This document shows, one piece after another, positions 16,352 through 25,395 of a stretch of 44,677 nucleotides of DNA (position 1 is its first letter; each line of letters begins with the position of its first letter). The stretch is from Streptantibioticus ferralitis (GTDB lineage Bacteria; Actinomycetota; Actinomycetes; Streptomycetales; Streptomycetaceae). A program made the position numbers and the translations under genes. The stretch lies in NCBI RefSeq assembly GCF_029223525.1, contig NZ_JARHTQ010000048.1, forward strand, positions 1-44,677. The letters are read 5' to 3'. Below the pieces are notes generated by a model. That model saw nothing but the letters and a program-made list of their open reading frames with translations, was not told the origin of the DNA and ran no database searches.

Positions 16352-17451
16352 GTACTACAGCCTCAGATCTTGTGACGGCTGATCGGTGATGTCGTTGTCT
16401 GGTCATGCTGGCCAATGTGGCGCCGGAGCATCCGGAGGGGTGGGCGGAGGAACTGGCCTCGCTCACTGGATCGCTTTCGCCACCAAACCCCAGCTGAGCA
16501 TCGCCATGCTGGAGACGGCGCTCGTCCGCGGGCTGCCGTTCGCGTGGGTGGCAGCCGACGCCGACTACGGCAAAGCCCCCTCCCCGCGGGCCTTCCTCCA
16601 CGCCAACGCCCTGCCCTACGTGCTGGGGGTACCGGTCACCCTGCCGGCGGGCCGGCCCGCCTGGCGAGCCGCACCGGCCCGCCGTCGAGAAGGCCGGCGA
16701 TCTCCTGCACTACGCGATCGTGCGTGACCAATGGGAGCGCCGAAGCCAGGGTGAGGGCTCCAAGGGACAGCGATACTACGACTGGACCTGGTTCGAGGTG
16801 ACCCTGTCGGGCCAGCGGCCCGCCGACGGCTTCGCCCACCACCTGCTCATCCGGCGGTCCACCAAGAAGAAGCAGCTCGCGGGCGGGCGCGTGGACTACG
16901 AGTACGCCTATTTCCTGGTGCACCACCGCCGCGAGTCCGCGCTGCCGGAGGCCGTGCGCCGTGCCGGAGTGCGCTGGAAGATCGAGGAGAACAACGAAGC
17001 AGCGAAGCAGATCACCGGGCTGGGGCAGTACCAGGTCCGCCGCTGGAACTCCGGGCATCGCCACGTCACCTGCGCGATGCTCGCCCTGGCCTTCCTCGCC
17101 GTCCAACGCGCCCAGCATCCCGACCCCGAAGTTGACGCCCCACCCCCAGGCACTGCCGAACAGGCGGACAATACGGGAAAAATCTGGCAGTCGAAGGAAG
17201 AGGGCGACTGCCGCTCATCCGCTTGACCGTTCCAGCCCTGGCCACCGTGCTCGCCGCAACCGCCCTGACCACCCACCATCAGCCCGAGCACCACCTCCAG
17301 CAACACCACTGGCGAGCCGTCCACCAGACCCGCGCCACCGTCAGCCACTACCGCAGACGCAGTGCCCCCCTCCCTGCCCGGCTCCGCACCTGCCGCCAGC
17401 AGGCCGAACAGAACCGGATCACCTCACCAAGATCCGATGAGGCTGTAATAC
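16352..17451 (+). mobile_element. IS701-family element, internally deleted
   Basis: The left end (GTACTACAGCCTCAGATCTTG, from 16352) and the right end (CAAGATCCGATGAGGCTGTAATAC complement, to 17451) are imperfect inverted repeats of about 21-24 bp. The first 117 bp match the reversed copy ending at 19185 with two mismatches. The 1.1 kb length is shorter than expected for this family and the transposase is broken, so it should not move by itself. No target duplication is visible in the flanks (gacga before, aggcc after). Confidence 0.7.
16405..17355 (+). pseudogene. IS701-type transposase, deleted and frameshifted
   Basis: The N-terminus begins at the ATG at 16405 (MLANVAPEHPEGWAEELASLT) and stops being in frame at about 16468, where it joins a later part of the protein: IAFATKPQLSIAMLETALVRGLPFAWVAADADYG, the catalytic block of IS701 transposases. 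A second shift near 16660-16690 leads to the frame with LVHHRRESALPEAVRRAGVRWKIEE and the final aspartate/glutamate region (to 17226). A third shift near 17195 gives the C-terminus (THHQPEHHLQQHHWRAVHQTRA to about 17355). At least one deletion and two frameshifts make it inactive. Confidence 0.75.
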
Positions 17452-17626
17452 AGGCCCACTGCGTCTACACACCGCGATGACTCCGCACAGCCCTCGTCAC
17501 AACCTCAGGTGCCCAAGAGTCGACGACATCTCCAACAGCGGTTGCCTTCTGCTTTGTCCACAAAGACCTCACAAAGTTCATCGTTACCTTCGCAAGCACG
17601 GTATCGACAACGAAAAGGGGCGCGTG

Positions 17627-18904
17627 ATGACCTTGACAAGAAATCGGGTTTGGCCGGTGGCACTCGCCCTGACCGTGGGACTGACCGTATCGGCATGCCA
17701 GGGGAAGAACGGCGCCCTCGGCGCTCATCCCCGCTCCTCCCCCACCGCCGCGGTCCTCGCGGCGAGCGCGTCCGCAGCGGAGCCCGGGCGCCAGACCGGA
17801 GCCGCGCCGGCGCAGTCGCAGCTCAGCAGTGTCCGCAGCGCAAGCCTGACCGTCCCGGCCAAGCCTTTCGGGCTGGTCTACGCGCGGACGGGCCACGTCG
17901 CCTTCGTCGCGTTGAAGTCGGAACTCGGGGTGCTGTCCACAAGCAGCGGCACACCCCGGCTCGTGCGGACGATCCCGCTTCCGGCCGCAAGCCTGGGGAA
18001 AGAAGGCGCCACCGGAGTCACCCTCACCCATGACGGTCGCGAGCTGCTCATTGCCGCAGGCGGCGGAGCAATCGTGGTGGACGCGGCCAAGGCCGCGTCC
18101 GGAGCACCGGGGGCCGTGCTGGGAACAGTCACCGGCACAGCCGGGACCAGCGCAATCGAGGTGACCGTCTCACCCGACGACCACTACGCCTTCGTCAGCC
18201 AAGAGTACGGAAACACCCAGACCGGCAACCGCGGCGACATCGAAGTCTTCGACCTGCACAAGGCGCTTCACAGTAGCTTCGGCCCAGACACCAGCATCGG
18301 CAGCCTGACCCTGGGCAATGCCGTAGTCGGCACCGCGATCTCCCCCAACGGGCGCTGGCTGTACGCGACCAGCGAGATCGCCCCAGGCCAGAAAGCCAAA
18401 GCAGGCGCCGGGCACGGTGACCTCAGCATCATCGACCTCGCCACCCTCGAATCCACTCCGACAAAGGCCCTGCTAGGCAGCGTTCCCGCCGGATGCGACC
18501 CCGTGCGAGTCGCCCCCTCACCGGACGGAAAGACGGTATGGGTCACCGCGCGGCAGAGCAACGCACTGCTCGCCTTCGACGCCGCCAAACTCACCACCGA
18601 CCCCCAGCACGCCATGCTGACCTCCGTCCAGGTAGGCACCGCCCCAGTCGGCCTGACCTTCGTCAAGGGCAGCAACCGGATCATCACCGCCGACTCTGAC
18701 CGCTTCCACGCCTCAGGCGCCACCACCGGGCTGACTGTGGTGGACACCCAAGCTGCCCTCGCTGGCAAACCGGCCAACCTCGGACGTATCCAGACCGGCG
18801 CGTTCCCCCGCGAGTTCGCCCTCAGCCCCGACGGAAAGACCCTTCTCGTCTCCGACTACGACTCAAAACAGATCCAGGCAATCGCCACCACCACGCTGCC
18901 ATGA
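17627..18904 (+). CDS. YVTN-type beta-propeller lipoprotein
   Basis: 425 residues from the ATG at 17627 (GTG at 17624 also possible), with AAAAGGGG 7 bases upstream. A signal peptide with lipobox VSAC near residue 23 predicts a lipid-anchored extracytoplasmic protein. After an Ala/Ser-rich linker, about seven repeats follow, each with a phrase such as VSPDDHYAFVSQE, ISPNGRWLYATSE, PSPDGKTVWVTAR and LSPDGKTLLVSDY. These are blades of a YVTN/YncE-like propeller, a fold used for binding and sometimes lactone hydrolysis; no catalytic set can be assigned. It lies between two inverted IS701 remnants, which may have brought it here or merely bracket it. Confidence 0.85.
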   Translation: MTLTRNRVWPVALALTVGLTVSACQGKNGALGAHPRSSPTAAVLAASASAAEPGRQTGAAPAQSQLSSVRSASLTVPAKPFGLVYARTGHVAFVALKSELGVLSTSSGTPRLVRTIPLPAASLGKEGATGVTLTHDGRELLIAAGGGAIVVDAAKAASGAPGAVLGTVTGTAGTSAIEVTVSPDDHYAFVSQEYGNTQTGNRGDIEVFDLHKALHSSFGPDTSIGSLTLGNAVVGTAISPNGRWLYATSEIAPGQKAKAGAGHGDLSIIDLATLESTPTKALLGSVPAGCDPVRVAPSPDGKTVWVTARQSNALLAFDAAKLTTDPQHAMLTSVQVGTAPVGLTFVKGSNRIITADSDRFHASGATTGLTVVDTQAALAGKPANLGRIQTGAFPREFALSPDGKTLLVSDYDSKQIQAIATTTLP

Positions 18905-18944
18905 CCACCCCATGTGGCACCCCGCCACGCCAACGCCAGCCACC

Positions 18945-19185
18945 CCCGAGCGCCGGATCAGCAGGTGGTGGGCGAAGCCGTCGGCGGGCTGCCGAACGAG
19001 CAGGCCCTCGATCAGGTCCGCGAACACCTCGCGCGGCTCCGGCCGCGCGAACAAGTTCCCCAACCCCACAGTGAGCGAGGCCAGTTCCTCCGCCCACCCC
19101 TCCAGATGCTCCGGCGCCACATTGACCAGCATGACCAGACAACGACATCACCGATCAGCCGTCACAAGATCTGAGGCTGTAGTAC
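18945..19185 (-). mobile_element. IS701-family remnant, inverted copy
   Basis: The minus strand from 19185 repeats the left end of the element at 16352. From an ATG at 19132 it encodes MLVNVAPEHLEGWAEELASL and on to LFARPEPREVFADLIEGLLV, then jumps to QPADGFAHHLLIRRS, a segment from much later in the transposase. About two thirds of the protein and the right end are missing; homology stops near 18945. The bases 19186-19345 beyond it hold no gene. Confidence 0.7.
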
Positions 19186-19345
19186 GAGCTCGACTATCTG
19201 GCGACGGAACTCCGGCGGGTAGACCGGGCGCGCCCCTGGTATCCCCTTAAATCCACGTTTTTATCGATTGTGATGTCGCCCTAGAACCGTCCATTTCGGA
19301 CCAGTGCCACCTTAGTCGAGCGGCAGGGCGGCCCCTAGATCTATC

Positions 19346-20149
19346 TCAAAGGATCTTGATGGCGAGCTCGACGGTCTCAAAGGGGTTACCCTCCGTGATA
19401 GACCAGCATTCCCGGCAGAATGCCTCGTCGACGCCTTCGCCGAGCTTGTCACGTAGCAGTAGGCCCACCGCTTCCACGGTGAGCGGCGCCAGTTCGTACG
19501 GCCGTGAGCCATGCCGTTTGGCCAGTCTGCGGAAGGCCTCGGTAACGGGAGGGAGTTCATCGGGCCGATACGCTACGGCAACCAGCGGGGGCAGCTCCTC
19601 GGCACGGGCTGTGAATCCGGTGAGCCACTCCAAGGACTCGCTATCGGCCCAATGCGCGTCATCGACGATCAACACTACCGGCGCCCGTCGCACGGCAATG
19701 TCGGTAACGACCCAGTCCAGGCCGTCGATCACGCCCTGGTGATCCGGTGACAGGCCCGCATCCGGCGAAACCAAGCCGAGCGCCGGGCCAACTACATTGG
19801 CCCAACTGCCCAGTACCCTCGCGCGCTCTTCCTCGCTCAGCGAGGCGAACAGGGGCTGAAGGAGTTGCCGTACGACGTGGAACGCGACTCGCTGTTCCCG
19901 CTCGCCGCCGCGCGCCCACAGCACGATGCACCCATGGACCGCCGCCCGCCTGCGTGCCTGCGCAAGAAGAGTTGTCTTGCCCATGCCTGCCTGCCCGACA
20001 TAGGCCAGAAAGCCGCCGTCTCGTGACCCCTATCGTTCGCCCCGCGGTCCGCACAACTCCACCAACCCGGCGTCCAGCGCGATCAGTGCAGCCTGCCGTT
20101 CGAGTAGCCGCTCATCGAGGCTATTGCTCTGCCGCAGCGTGCCAACCAT
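19346..20149 (-). pseudogene. LuxR/LAL-type AAA regulator, amber codon and truncated
   Basis: From the ATG at 20149 (GGAGGG upstream) the frame reads MVGTLRQSNSLDERLLERQ and reaches a TAG at codon 40 (20030-20032). The same frame resumes at once and carries GQAGMGKTTLL (Walker A) and VVLIVDDAHWAD (Walker B), the N-terminal ATPase half of large LuxR (LAL/MalT-like) regulators. It ends at NPFETVELAIKIL followed by a stop, although such proteins run to about 900 residues with a C-terminal LuxR helix-turn-helix. So there are two lesions: the amber codon and loss of the last two thirds. A downstream start at 19984 would lack part of Walker A. Confidence 0.75.
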
Positions 20150-20430
20150 CTCTCGCACCCCCTCCGTTGGCCATATACCCACCGGATATGCTCAATTGCG
20201 GCCTGCTTAGCGAACCAGACAGGGACAGCACGCGGGGCGGCTATGTCGCAGTGTCATCCATACGGGTTACCCCAGTCGCGTGATCTCTCACACCGGAGGC
20301 GATGCTGTCGAACTGAGCATCGTGGTCAGGGAAGTTGACTGCCGCCCGCGCTGTGCGTGCGATACGGCCTGTGGGTGCCGGAAAGTCCATCCGCGCGGAT
20401 GAGCTGCGTGGAGGCGAACGCGGCGCGAAG

Positions 20431-20457
20431 CTGCGGTCTGCGGTCTGCGGTCTGCGG
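20431..20457 (+). repeat. 7-bp tandem repeat, almost four copies
   Basis: The unit CTGCGGT occurs three times in full and a fourth time without its last base. It lies in non-coding debris just before an integrase fragment and is probably slippage-prone. Confidence 0.75.
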
Positions 20458-20471
20458 CATGATGATCGCTC

Positions 20472-20562
20472 GTGCTGCTGCGTCTGGCCTGCCTGACGGT
20501 GACGAACGCCTTCGTCACGCTTCGGCTGCTGCCGATGGGCGATCGGGACAAGGACGTGGCAA
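20472..20562 (+). pseudogene. Integrase-type transposase, N-terminal fragment A
   Basis: From a GTG at 20472 about 30 residues read [21 protein letters not shown] and then GDRDKDVA, the leader of an rve-type integrase also found at 29347 and 41208. The match stops at about 20562, where it meets the truncated end of the xylulokinase gene on the other strand. That juxtaposition suggests the element, or a deletion at it, removed the rest of xylB. Confidence 0.65.
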
Positions 20563-20563
20563 T

Positions 20564-20884
20564 TGGTCCGCCGAGTTCCACGATCAGCTCGGCGGCGGCC
20601 CGTGCGGACCGGGTGTCGTTCCACAGCAGGGCGTCGCGCACCGGATGCCCCGTGTCGTCGACGGCGACCATGCCGTGCTGCTGCCCGGCGACGGAGGCCG
20701 CGTCATCGTGTTCGAGCACGTCCTTCCCGGCTTCGCACAGCGCCTGCCACCATGCCTCGGGATCCACTTCGGTGCCCTCGGAGTGGGTGGCCCTGGTGCG
20801 GTGCGGAACCTTTCCGGTGTCGGCGTCGCAGACGACGATCTTGCAGGACTGGGTGGAGGAGTCGATTCCGGCCACGGTCGGCAT
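20564..20884 (-). pseudogene. xylB: Xylulokinase (FGGY kinase), N-terminal fragment
   Basis: From the ATG at 20884, 107 residues match the first part of bacterial xylulokinases: the phosphate-binding [35 protein letters not shown] and [12 protein letters not shown], then ELGGP. Full enzymes have about 480 residues, so the sugar-binding and ATP-binding lobes are gone and the fragment cannot phosphorylate a sugar. The frame continues into unrelated transposase DNA. It starts 34 bp after the zinc dehydrogenase stop and was presumably the next gene of that unit. D-xylulose made by the dehydrogenase would need another kinase. Confidence 0.85.
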
Positions 20885-20918
20885 GGCGGGTGTTCGCTTC
20901 CTACGGTGCGGGGCCGGG

Positions 20919-21917
20919 TCAGCCGGTCGGCCGGATCTGGATCTTCCGGCCGGAGCCCTCGCGGAACGTCTGCAGTGCCTCGGCGAATTCGTCCAGGCCG
21001 AAGCTGTGCGTGATCATGGTTTCGGCGTCGATGACCCCCTTCGCCATAAGGTCCACTGCCCGGCCGAAACTGTGCAGTACGGCCATGGATCCGACGATGG
21101 TGATCTCGTCGTTGTACACCTTGAACGGGGAGAAGCTGGCTTTGGCGGCGCTGGGGGCGACGCCGAACTGCTGGAAGGTGCCGCCGCGCCGGACCCGGGT
21201 GAGCGCGTCCTCGATGGCGGGGATCACTCCGGTGCAGTCGATGACGGTCTCCCAACCTTGCGTGCGGTCGAAGGTGTCCGCGCTGGTGGCGGTGGCGTCG
21301 GCGCCGAGTCGTGCGGCGATCTTGAGCCGGTCCTCGTTGACGTCGACGACGGACAGTGACGCGGCGCACGCCGCCTTGGCGAGTTGGAGCATCATCAGGC
21401 CCATGGTGCCCGCGCCGTAGATCAGGTAGTGGTCCCCGAGGCGGCGGGGCAGGACGTCGAAGCCACGAACCGCGCAGGACAGCGGCTCGATCAGGGCCCC
21501 TTGGGTGACGTCCAGGCCGTCTGGGAGCCGGTAGCAGTTCGCGGCCGGGACGGCGACATACTCGGCCATCGCACCGTCCACGGTGTCTCCGATGGCGCCC
21601 CAGTGCTCGCACAGGTTGCCGTGTCCGATGGTGCAGTAGTGGCAGGCGCCGCAGAACAGCGAGGGATCGACGGCGACGTTGTCTCCGGTGTGCAGGCCCG
21701 TGACGCCTTCGCCGAGCGCGACCACCTCTCCGGTGAATTCATGGCCGGGGATGATCGGGTAGGGCGTGGGGGCGAACTCGCCCTGGACGATGTGCACATC
21801 GGTACCGCAGATGCCCACCGCGGCGGGAGCGACCACCACTTGGCCGGGGCCGGGGGCAGGGTCGGCGACCGTGGTGACGCCGAAGTGTCCAGGGGTTTCG
21901 ATGACCAGGGCGCGCAT
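20919..21917 (-). CDS. Zinc-dependent polyol-type dehydrogenase
   Basis: 332 residues from the ATG at 21917 with GAAGGGA upstream. It is a medium-chain dehydrogenase. The catalytic zinc ligands are at C37 (GICGTD) and H59-E60 (PGHEFTGEV); the structural zinc site is C89, C92, C95 and C103 ([15 protein letters not shown]). The cofactor loop YGAGTMGLM follows near 165, with an acidic residue at the end of the next strand (VVDVNE), favouring NAD. Relatives oxidise sorbitol, xylitol, arabitol or similar. The divergent DeoR gene, the truncated xylulokinase and the ABC importer point to a pentitol or hexitol. Confidence 0.9.
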   Translation of the reverse strand: MRALVIETPGHFGVTTVADPAPGPGQVVVAPAAVGICGTDVHIVQGEFAPTPYPIIPGHEFTGEVVALGEGVTGLHTGDNVAVDPSLFCGACHYCTIGHGNLCEHWGAIGDTVDGAMAEYVAVPAANCYRLPDGLDVTQGALIEPLSCAVRGFDVLPRRLGDHYLIYGAGTMGLMMLQLAKAACAASLSVVDVNEDRLKIAARLGADATATSADTFDRTQGWETVIDCTGVIPAIEDALTRVRRGGTFQQFGVAPSAAKASFSPFKVYNDEITIVGSMAVLHSFGRAVDLMAKGVIDAETMITHSFGLDEFAEALQTFREGSGRKIQIRPTG

Positions 21918-21998
21918 GGGACAGATTCCCTTCTCAGTGATGGCGGTTGGCCAGGCGGCGGGCACGGCGGTGGGCGGCGGGCGCGGACGGAAGGTGGC

Positions 21999-22790
21999 TC
22001 ACTCGCGGAGGTCGACCGTACGCACCTCGACCCCGAGGTCCGCGATGCTCCGCACCTCGTCGGCGGGAGCGGCGGAGTCGGTGACCAGTAGGTCGTAGCC
22101 GCTCACATCGCCGTACGCGTAGGTGGCGGTGCGGCCGAACTTGCTGTGGTCGACGGCGAGGACAATGCGTTCGGCCGCCCGCACGTACGCCTCCTTGTTG
22201 TCGGCGTACTCGCGGATGGGGTGGAACAGGTGCCCCTCGCTGATGGAGGTGGCAGTGAGGAAGGCGATGTCGGCACGTACGCGTTCCAGCTGCCGTAGTG
22301 TCTCCGGTCCCGCGCAGGACTCGAAGTCCGGGTAGTAGCGGTCACCCAGCAGCGTCACCTGCACGTCCGACCCGCTCAGCAGGTACGCCACGCGCAGCGA
22401 GTTGGTGATCAACCGCAGCCCCTCGACGTCGCGGAGGCGGCGGACGAGCGGGAAGAGGGTGGAGCCGCAGTCGACCAGCACCGTACTGCCGGGGGTGACC
22501 TGGTCGGCGAGCGCCTCGGCCATGGCCTCCTTGATCGCCATGTTGGAGTGCTCGCGGAAGCGCAGCGCGCTCTCCACGGTGACGGTGGGGAAGGCCGAGG
22601 CCACCCCGCGTCGTTTGCGCAGCAGCTGCCGTTCCTGGAGGTTGTCCAGGTCGCGGTGCATGGTCATCAGGCTCACACCGAGGCGTTCGGCGAGATCGCT
22701 GATCCGGATCTCGCCCTCGGCCGTCACCTGGCGCAGAACCAGCTGACGGCGCTCTTCCACTTCGGCCTCTGACCCCCGGCTGGGTCTCAT
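21999..22790 (-). CDS. DeoR-family transcriptional regulator
   Basis: 263 residues from the ATG at 22790, with GAGGGGG upstream. Residues about 10-65 form the DeoR helix-turn-helix: ISDLAERLGVSLMTMHRDLDNL. The C-terminal effector domain, an ISOCOT-type fold, has LVDCGSTLFPLVRRL, ITNSLRVAYLL and VLAVDHSKFG, where a phosphorylated sugar would bind. It is divergent from the ABC importer and lies upstream of the dehydrogenase on the same strand, so control of both arms from 22791-23051 is likely. If the kinase fragment is dead, the phosphosugar inducer would have to come from elsewhere. Confidence 0.9.
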   Translation of the reverse strand: MRPSRGSEAEVEERRQLVLRQVTAEGEIRISDLAERLGVSLMTMHRDLDNLQERQLLRKRRGVASAFPTVTVESALRFREHSNMAIKEAMAEALADQVTPGSTVLVDCGSTLFPLVRRLRDVEGLRLITNSLRVAYLLSGSDVQVTLLGDRYYPDFESCAGPETLRQLERVRADIAFLTATSISEGHLFHPIREYADNKEAYVRAAERIVLAVDHSKFGRTATYAYGDVSGYDLLVTDSAAPADEVRSIADLGVEVRTVDLRE

Positions 22791-23051
22791 GCCGTACCCC
22801 CTCGCTCTGCTGTGCGGCCCGCGCCGCACGACAATCATCACACACTCTCTGAGAAGTCATTGCAATTATCCGAGATGCACTTCAAGATGCTGACCATCAG
22901 GCCGCCAGCTGTCCGAGGGCGGGACGACCCTCGGTGCCGCGGCTGTCAGGAGGTCTCCGCTTACCCCCCGACCAGCGCGCGATCGGTCGCGCGCATGACC
23001 TTCCCCATCCCCATGCGGTCCCCGGTAGGGGGCGGCAGCAAGGAGACAAGG

Positions 23052-24419
23052 ATGCGAATCCGACAAGCAGGGCGACGTGCCGTGGCCGCGGTCGCGTCGA
23101 TCGCCGCTGTGCTGCTGTCGGCCACGGCGTGCGCGGGAGCCGGCGCGACGGGCGGCGGCTCCTCGGGCACCACGATCACCGTGGCGATCGTCGCCAACCC
23201 GCAGATGCAGGACATGGAGACACTGACCTCGTCCTTCGAGCACTCCCACCCGGGCGTCCACGTCCACTACGTCACCCTCCCGGAGAACGAGGCGCGGCAG
23301 AAGATCACCGAGTCGGTGGCCACCGGCAGCCGCGAGTTCGACGTCGTGATGATCAGCAACTACGAGACGCCGATGTGGGCGCGCAACGGCTGGCTGGTCG
23401 ACCTCCAGCCGTATGCCGACCGCACACCGGGCTACGGCCCGAACGACTTCATCCGCCCCGTCCGCGCGTCCCTGTCCTCCCACGGCGACCTGTACTCGGT
23501 GCCCTTCTACGGCGAGTCGTCGTTCCTGATGTACCGCAAGGACGTCTTCGCGGCCCACCACCTGACCATGCCCGCCCATCCGACCTGGACCCAAGTGGCC
23601 GCTCTGGCAGACAAGTTGAACGACCCGGCCCACCACATGGCCGGAATCTGCCTGCGCGGCGACCCCGGCTGGGGCGAGAACCTGGCTCCGCTGAACACCG
23701 TGATCAACACCTTCGGCGGCCGCTGGTACGACCCGCAGTGGAACGCCCAGCTCACCTCACCCGCCGTGCAGAAGGCCGTCGGCTTCTACACCGACCTGCT
23801 GCGCCGCGACGGCGAACCAGGCGCACCCACCGCCGGTTTCACCGAGTGCGGTACGGACATGGCACAGGGCACCGCGGCCATGTGGTACGACGCCACCTCG
23901 GCGGCCGGGTCACTGGAAGACCCCACCAGCAGCAGGGTCGTCGGCAAGATCGGATACGTGGCCGCCCCGGTCGACGAGACGGCGTCCTCGGGCTGGCTGT
24001 ACTCCTGGTCGCTGGGCATCCCGAAGACCAGCCCGCACCAGCAGGCCGCCTGGCAGTTCATGTCCTGGGCGACCTCCAAGGACTACATCAAGCTGGTCGG
24101 CGAAAAGCTGGGCTGGTCGCGGGTGCCGCCGGGCAGCCGGAACTCCACTTACCAGATCCCGCAGTACCAGAAGGCAGCCGCCGCCTTCGCCGGACCGACC
24201 CTGCAGGCCATCAGCAGCACCGACCCCGCGCACTCCACGGTGGAACCCGTTCCGTACACCGGCGTGCAGTTCCTCGACATCCCCGAGTTCGAGGATCTCG
24301 GCACCCGTGTCAGTCAGCAGATCACCGCCGCCATCGCCGGACAGCAATCGGTCCACGCCGCACTGGCGCAGTCCCAGCAGTACGCCCAGACCGTCGGCCG
24401 TACGTACCAGCACCCCTGA
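23052..24419 (+). CDS. ABC sugar/polyol-binding lipoprotein
   Basis: 455 residues from the ATG at 23052, preceded by AAGGAGACAAGG. A signal peptide ends at a lipobox SATAC (C27), so the mature protein should be tethered to the outer face of the membrane. The rest is a family-1 solute-binding protein: TITVAIVANPQMQDMETLTSSFE at the start, DVVMISNYETPMWARNGWL, and a C-terminal SWATSKDYIKLVGEKLGW. Such proteins capture sugars or polyols, and the mannitol/sorbitol group fits the neighbouring dehydrogenase. It is the first gene of a four-gene importer unit; the first permease follows by 31 nt. Confidence 0.9.
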   Translation: MRIRQAGRRAVAAVASIAAVLLSATACAGAGATGGGSSGTTITVAIVANPQMQDMETLTSSFEHSHPGVHVHYVTLPENEARQKITESVATGSREFDVVMISNYETPMWARNGWLVDLQPYADRTPGYGPNDFIRPVRASLSSHGDLYSVPFYGESSFLMYRKDVFAAHHLTMPAHPTWTQVAALADKLNDPAHHMAGICLRGDPGWGENLAPLNTVINTFGGRWYDPQWNAQLTSPAVQKAVGFYTDLLRRDGEPGAPTAGFTECGTDMAQGTAAMWYDATSAAGSLEDPTSSRVVGKIGYVAAPVDETASSGWLYSWSLGIPKTSPHQQAAWQFMSWATSKDYIKLVGEKLGWSRVPPGSRNSTYQIPQYQKAAAAFAGPTLQAISSTDPAHSTVEPVPYTGVQFLDIPEFEDLGTRVSQQITAAIAGQQSVHAALAQSQQYAQTVGRTYQHP

Positions 24420-24450
24420 CCGGCCCATCCACCACCAGAAGGGAGGCGTC

Positions 24451-25395
24451 ATGGCGACCTTCGCCCCACCCCGTCCCGGGCCGATGACGCCCGGAGCGCG
24501 ACCGCCCGCAGCGGCGCGCCGCGAGGCATGGCAGCGCCGCCTGCCGCTGACACCGGCACTGCTATTCATGATCTTCGTTACGCAGATCCCGTTCGTGTTC
24601 ACGGTGATCTTCTCGTTCCAGTCCTGGAACCTGGTACGCCCCGGATCCCAGCACTGGGTGGGCCTGGGGAACTATGCGAACGTCTTCACTGACAGCGCGT
24701 TCCGCGGCGCGCTGTTCACGGAGATCGAGATGACCGTGCTCGCCGTCGCGATCTCCATGGTGCTCGGCATCGGCCTCGCTGTGCTGCTGGACCGCAAGTT
24801 CCCCGGCCGGGGCATCGTGCGCACCCTGCTGATCGCGCCATTCCTGGTCATGCCGACGGTGGCCGGGCTGTTGTGGAAGACCACGATGCTCGACCCGGTC
24901 TACGGCATCGTCAACTACCTGCTTCGACTGGTCGGGGTCGCGCCCGTCGACTTCGTCAGCCGCTTCCCGATGGCCTCGATCGTCACCGTGCTGGTGTGGC
25001 AGTGGACGCCGTTCATGATGCTGATCGTGCTGGCCGGGCTGCAGAGCCAGTCGGGCGAGGTACTGGAGGCCGCACGCGTCGACGGAGCCGGACCTTGGAC
25101 GACATTCCGCGCGATCACCGTGCCGCACCTGAGGCCATACATCGAACTGGGCGGGCTGCTCGGTGCCATCTACCTGGTCAACACCTTCGACGTCATCTTC
25201 ATGACGACGCAGGGCGGTCCAGGGACGGCCACCACCAATCTGCCGTACTACCTCTACCAGCGTGCGTTCCTCGGCTTCGACGTCGGGCAGGCATCCGCAC
25301 TCGGCGTGGTCACCGTCATCGGCACCATCGCCGTCGCCTCGGTCGCACTGCGCATGCTGTTCACGGTGTTCTCCACGACCGAAGGGAGGGCGTGA
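24451..25395 (+). CDS. ABC sugar transporter permease (MalF-like)
   Basis: 314 residues from the ATG at 24451, preceded by GGGAGG. Six hydrophobic helices are visible, the first at about residues 32-52. The EAA loop that contacts the ATPase reads EAARVDGAGPWTTFRAITVPHLRP in the fifth-helix region. The length and topology fit the first inner-membrane subunit of a carbohydrate importer. The TGA overlaps the next ATG by one base, so the two permeases are coupled. Confidence 0.92.
   Translation: MATFAPPRPGPMTPGARPPAAARREAWQRRLPLTPALLFMIFVTQIPFVFTVIFSFQSWNLVRPGSQHWVGLGNYANVFTDSAFRGALFTEIEMTVLAVAISMVLGIGLAVLLDRKFPGRGIVRTLLIAPFLVMPTVAGLLWKTTMLDPVYGIVNYLLRLVGVAPVDFVSRFPMASIVTVLVWQWTPFMMLIVLAGLQSQSGEVLEAARVDGAGPWTTFRAITVPHLRPYIELGGLLGAIYLVNTFDVIFMTTQGGPGTATTNLPYYLYQRAFLGFDVGQASALGVVTVIGTIAVASVALRMLFTVFSTTEGRA

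Noticed and set aside
20431-20457. Short tandem repeats as a CRISPR array
   Set aside because: Units are 7 bp and adjoining, with no spacers; no cas-like genes exist in the window.
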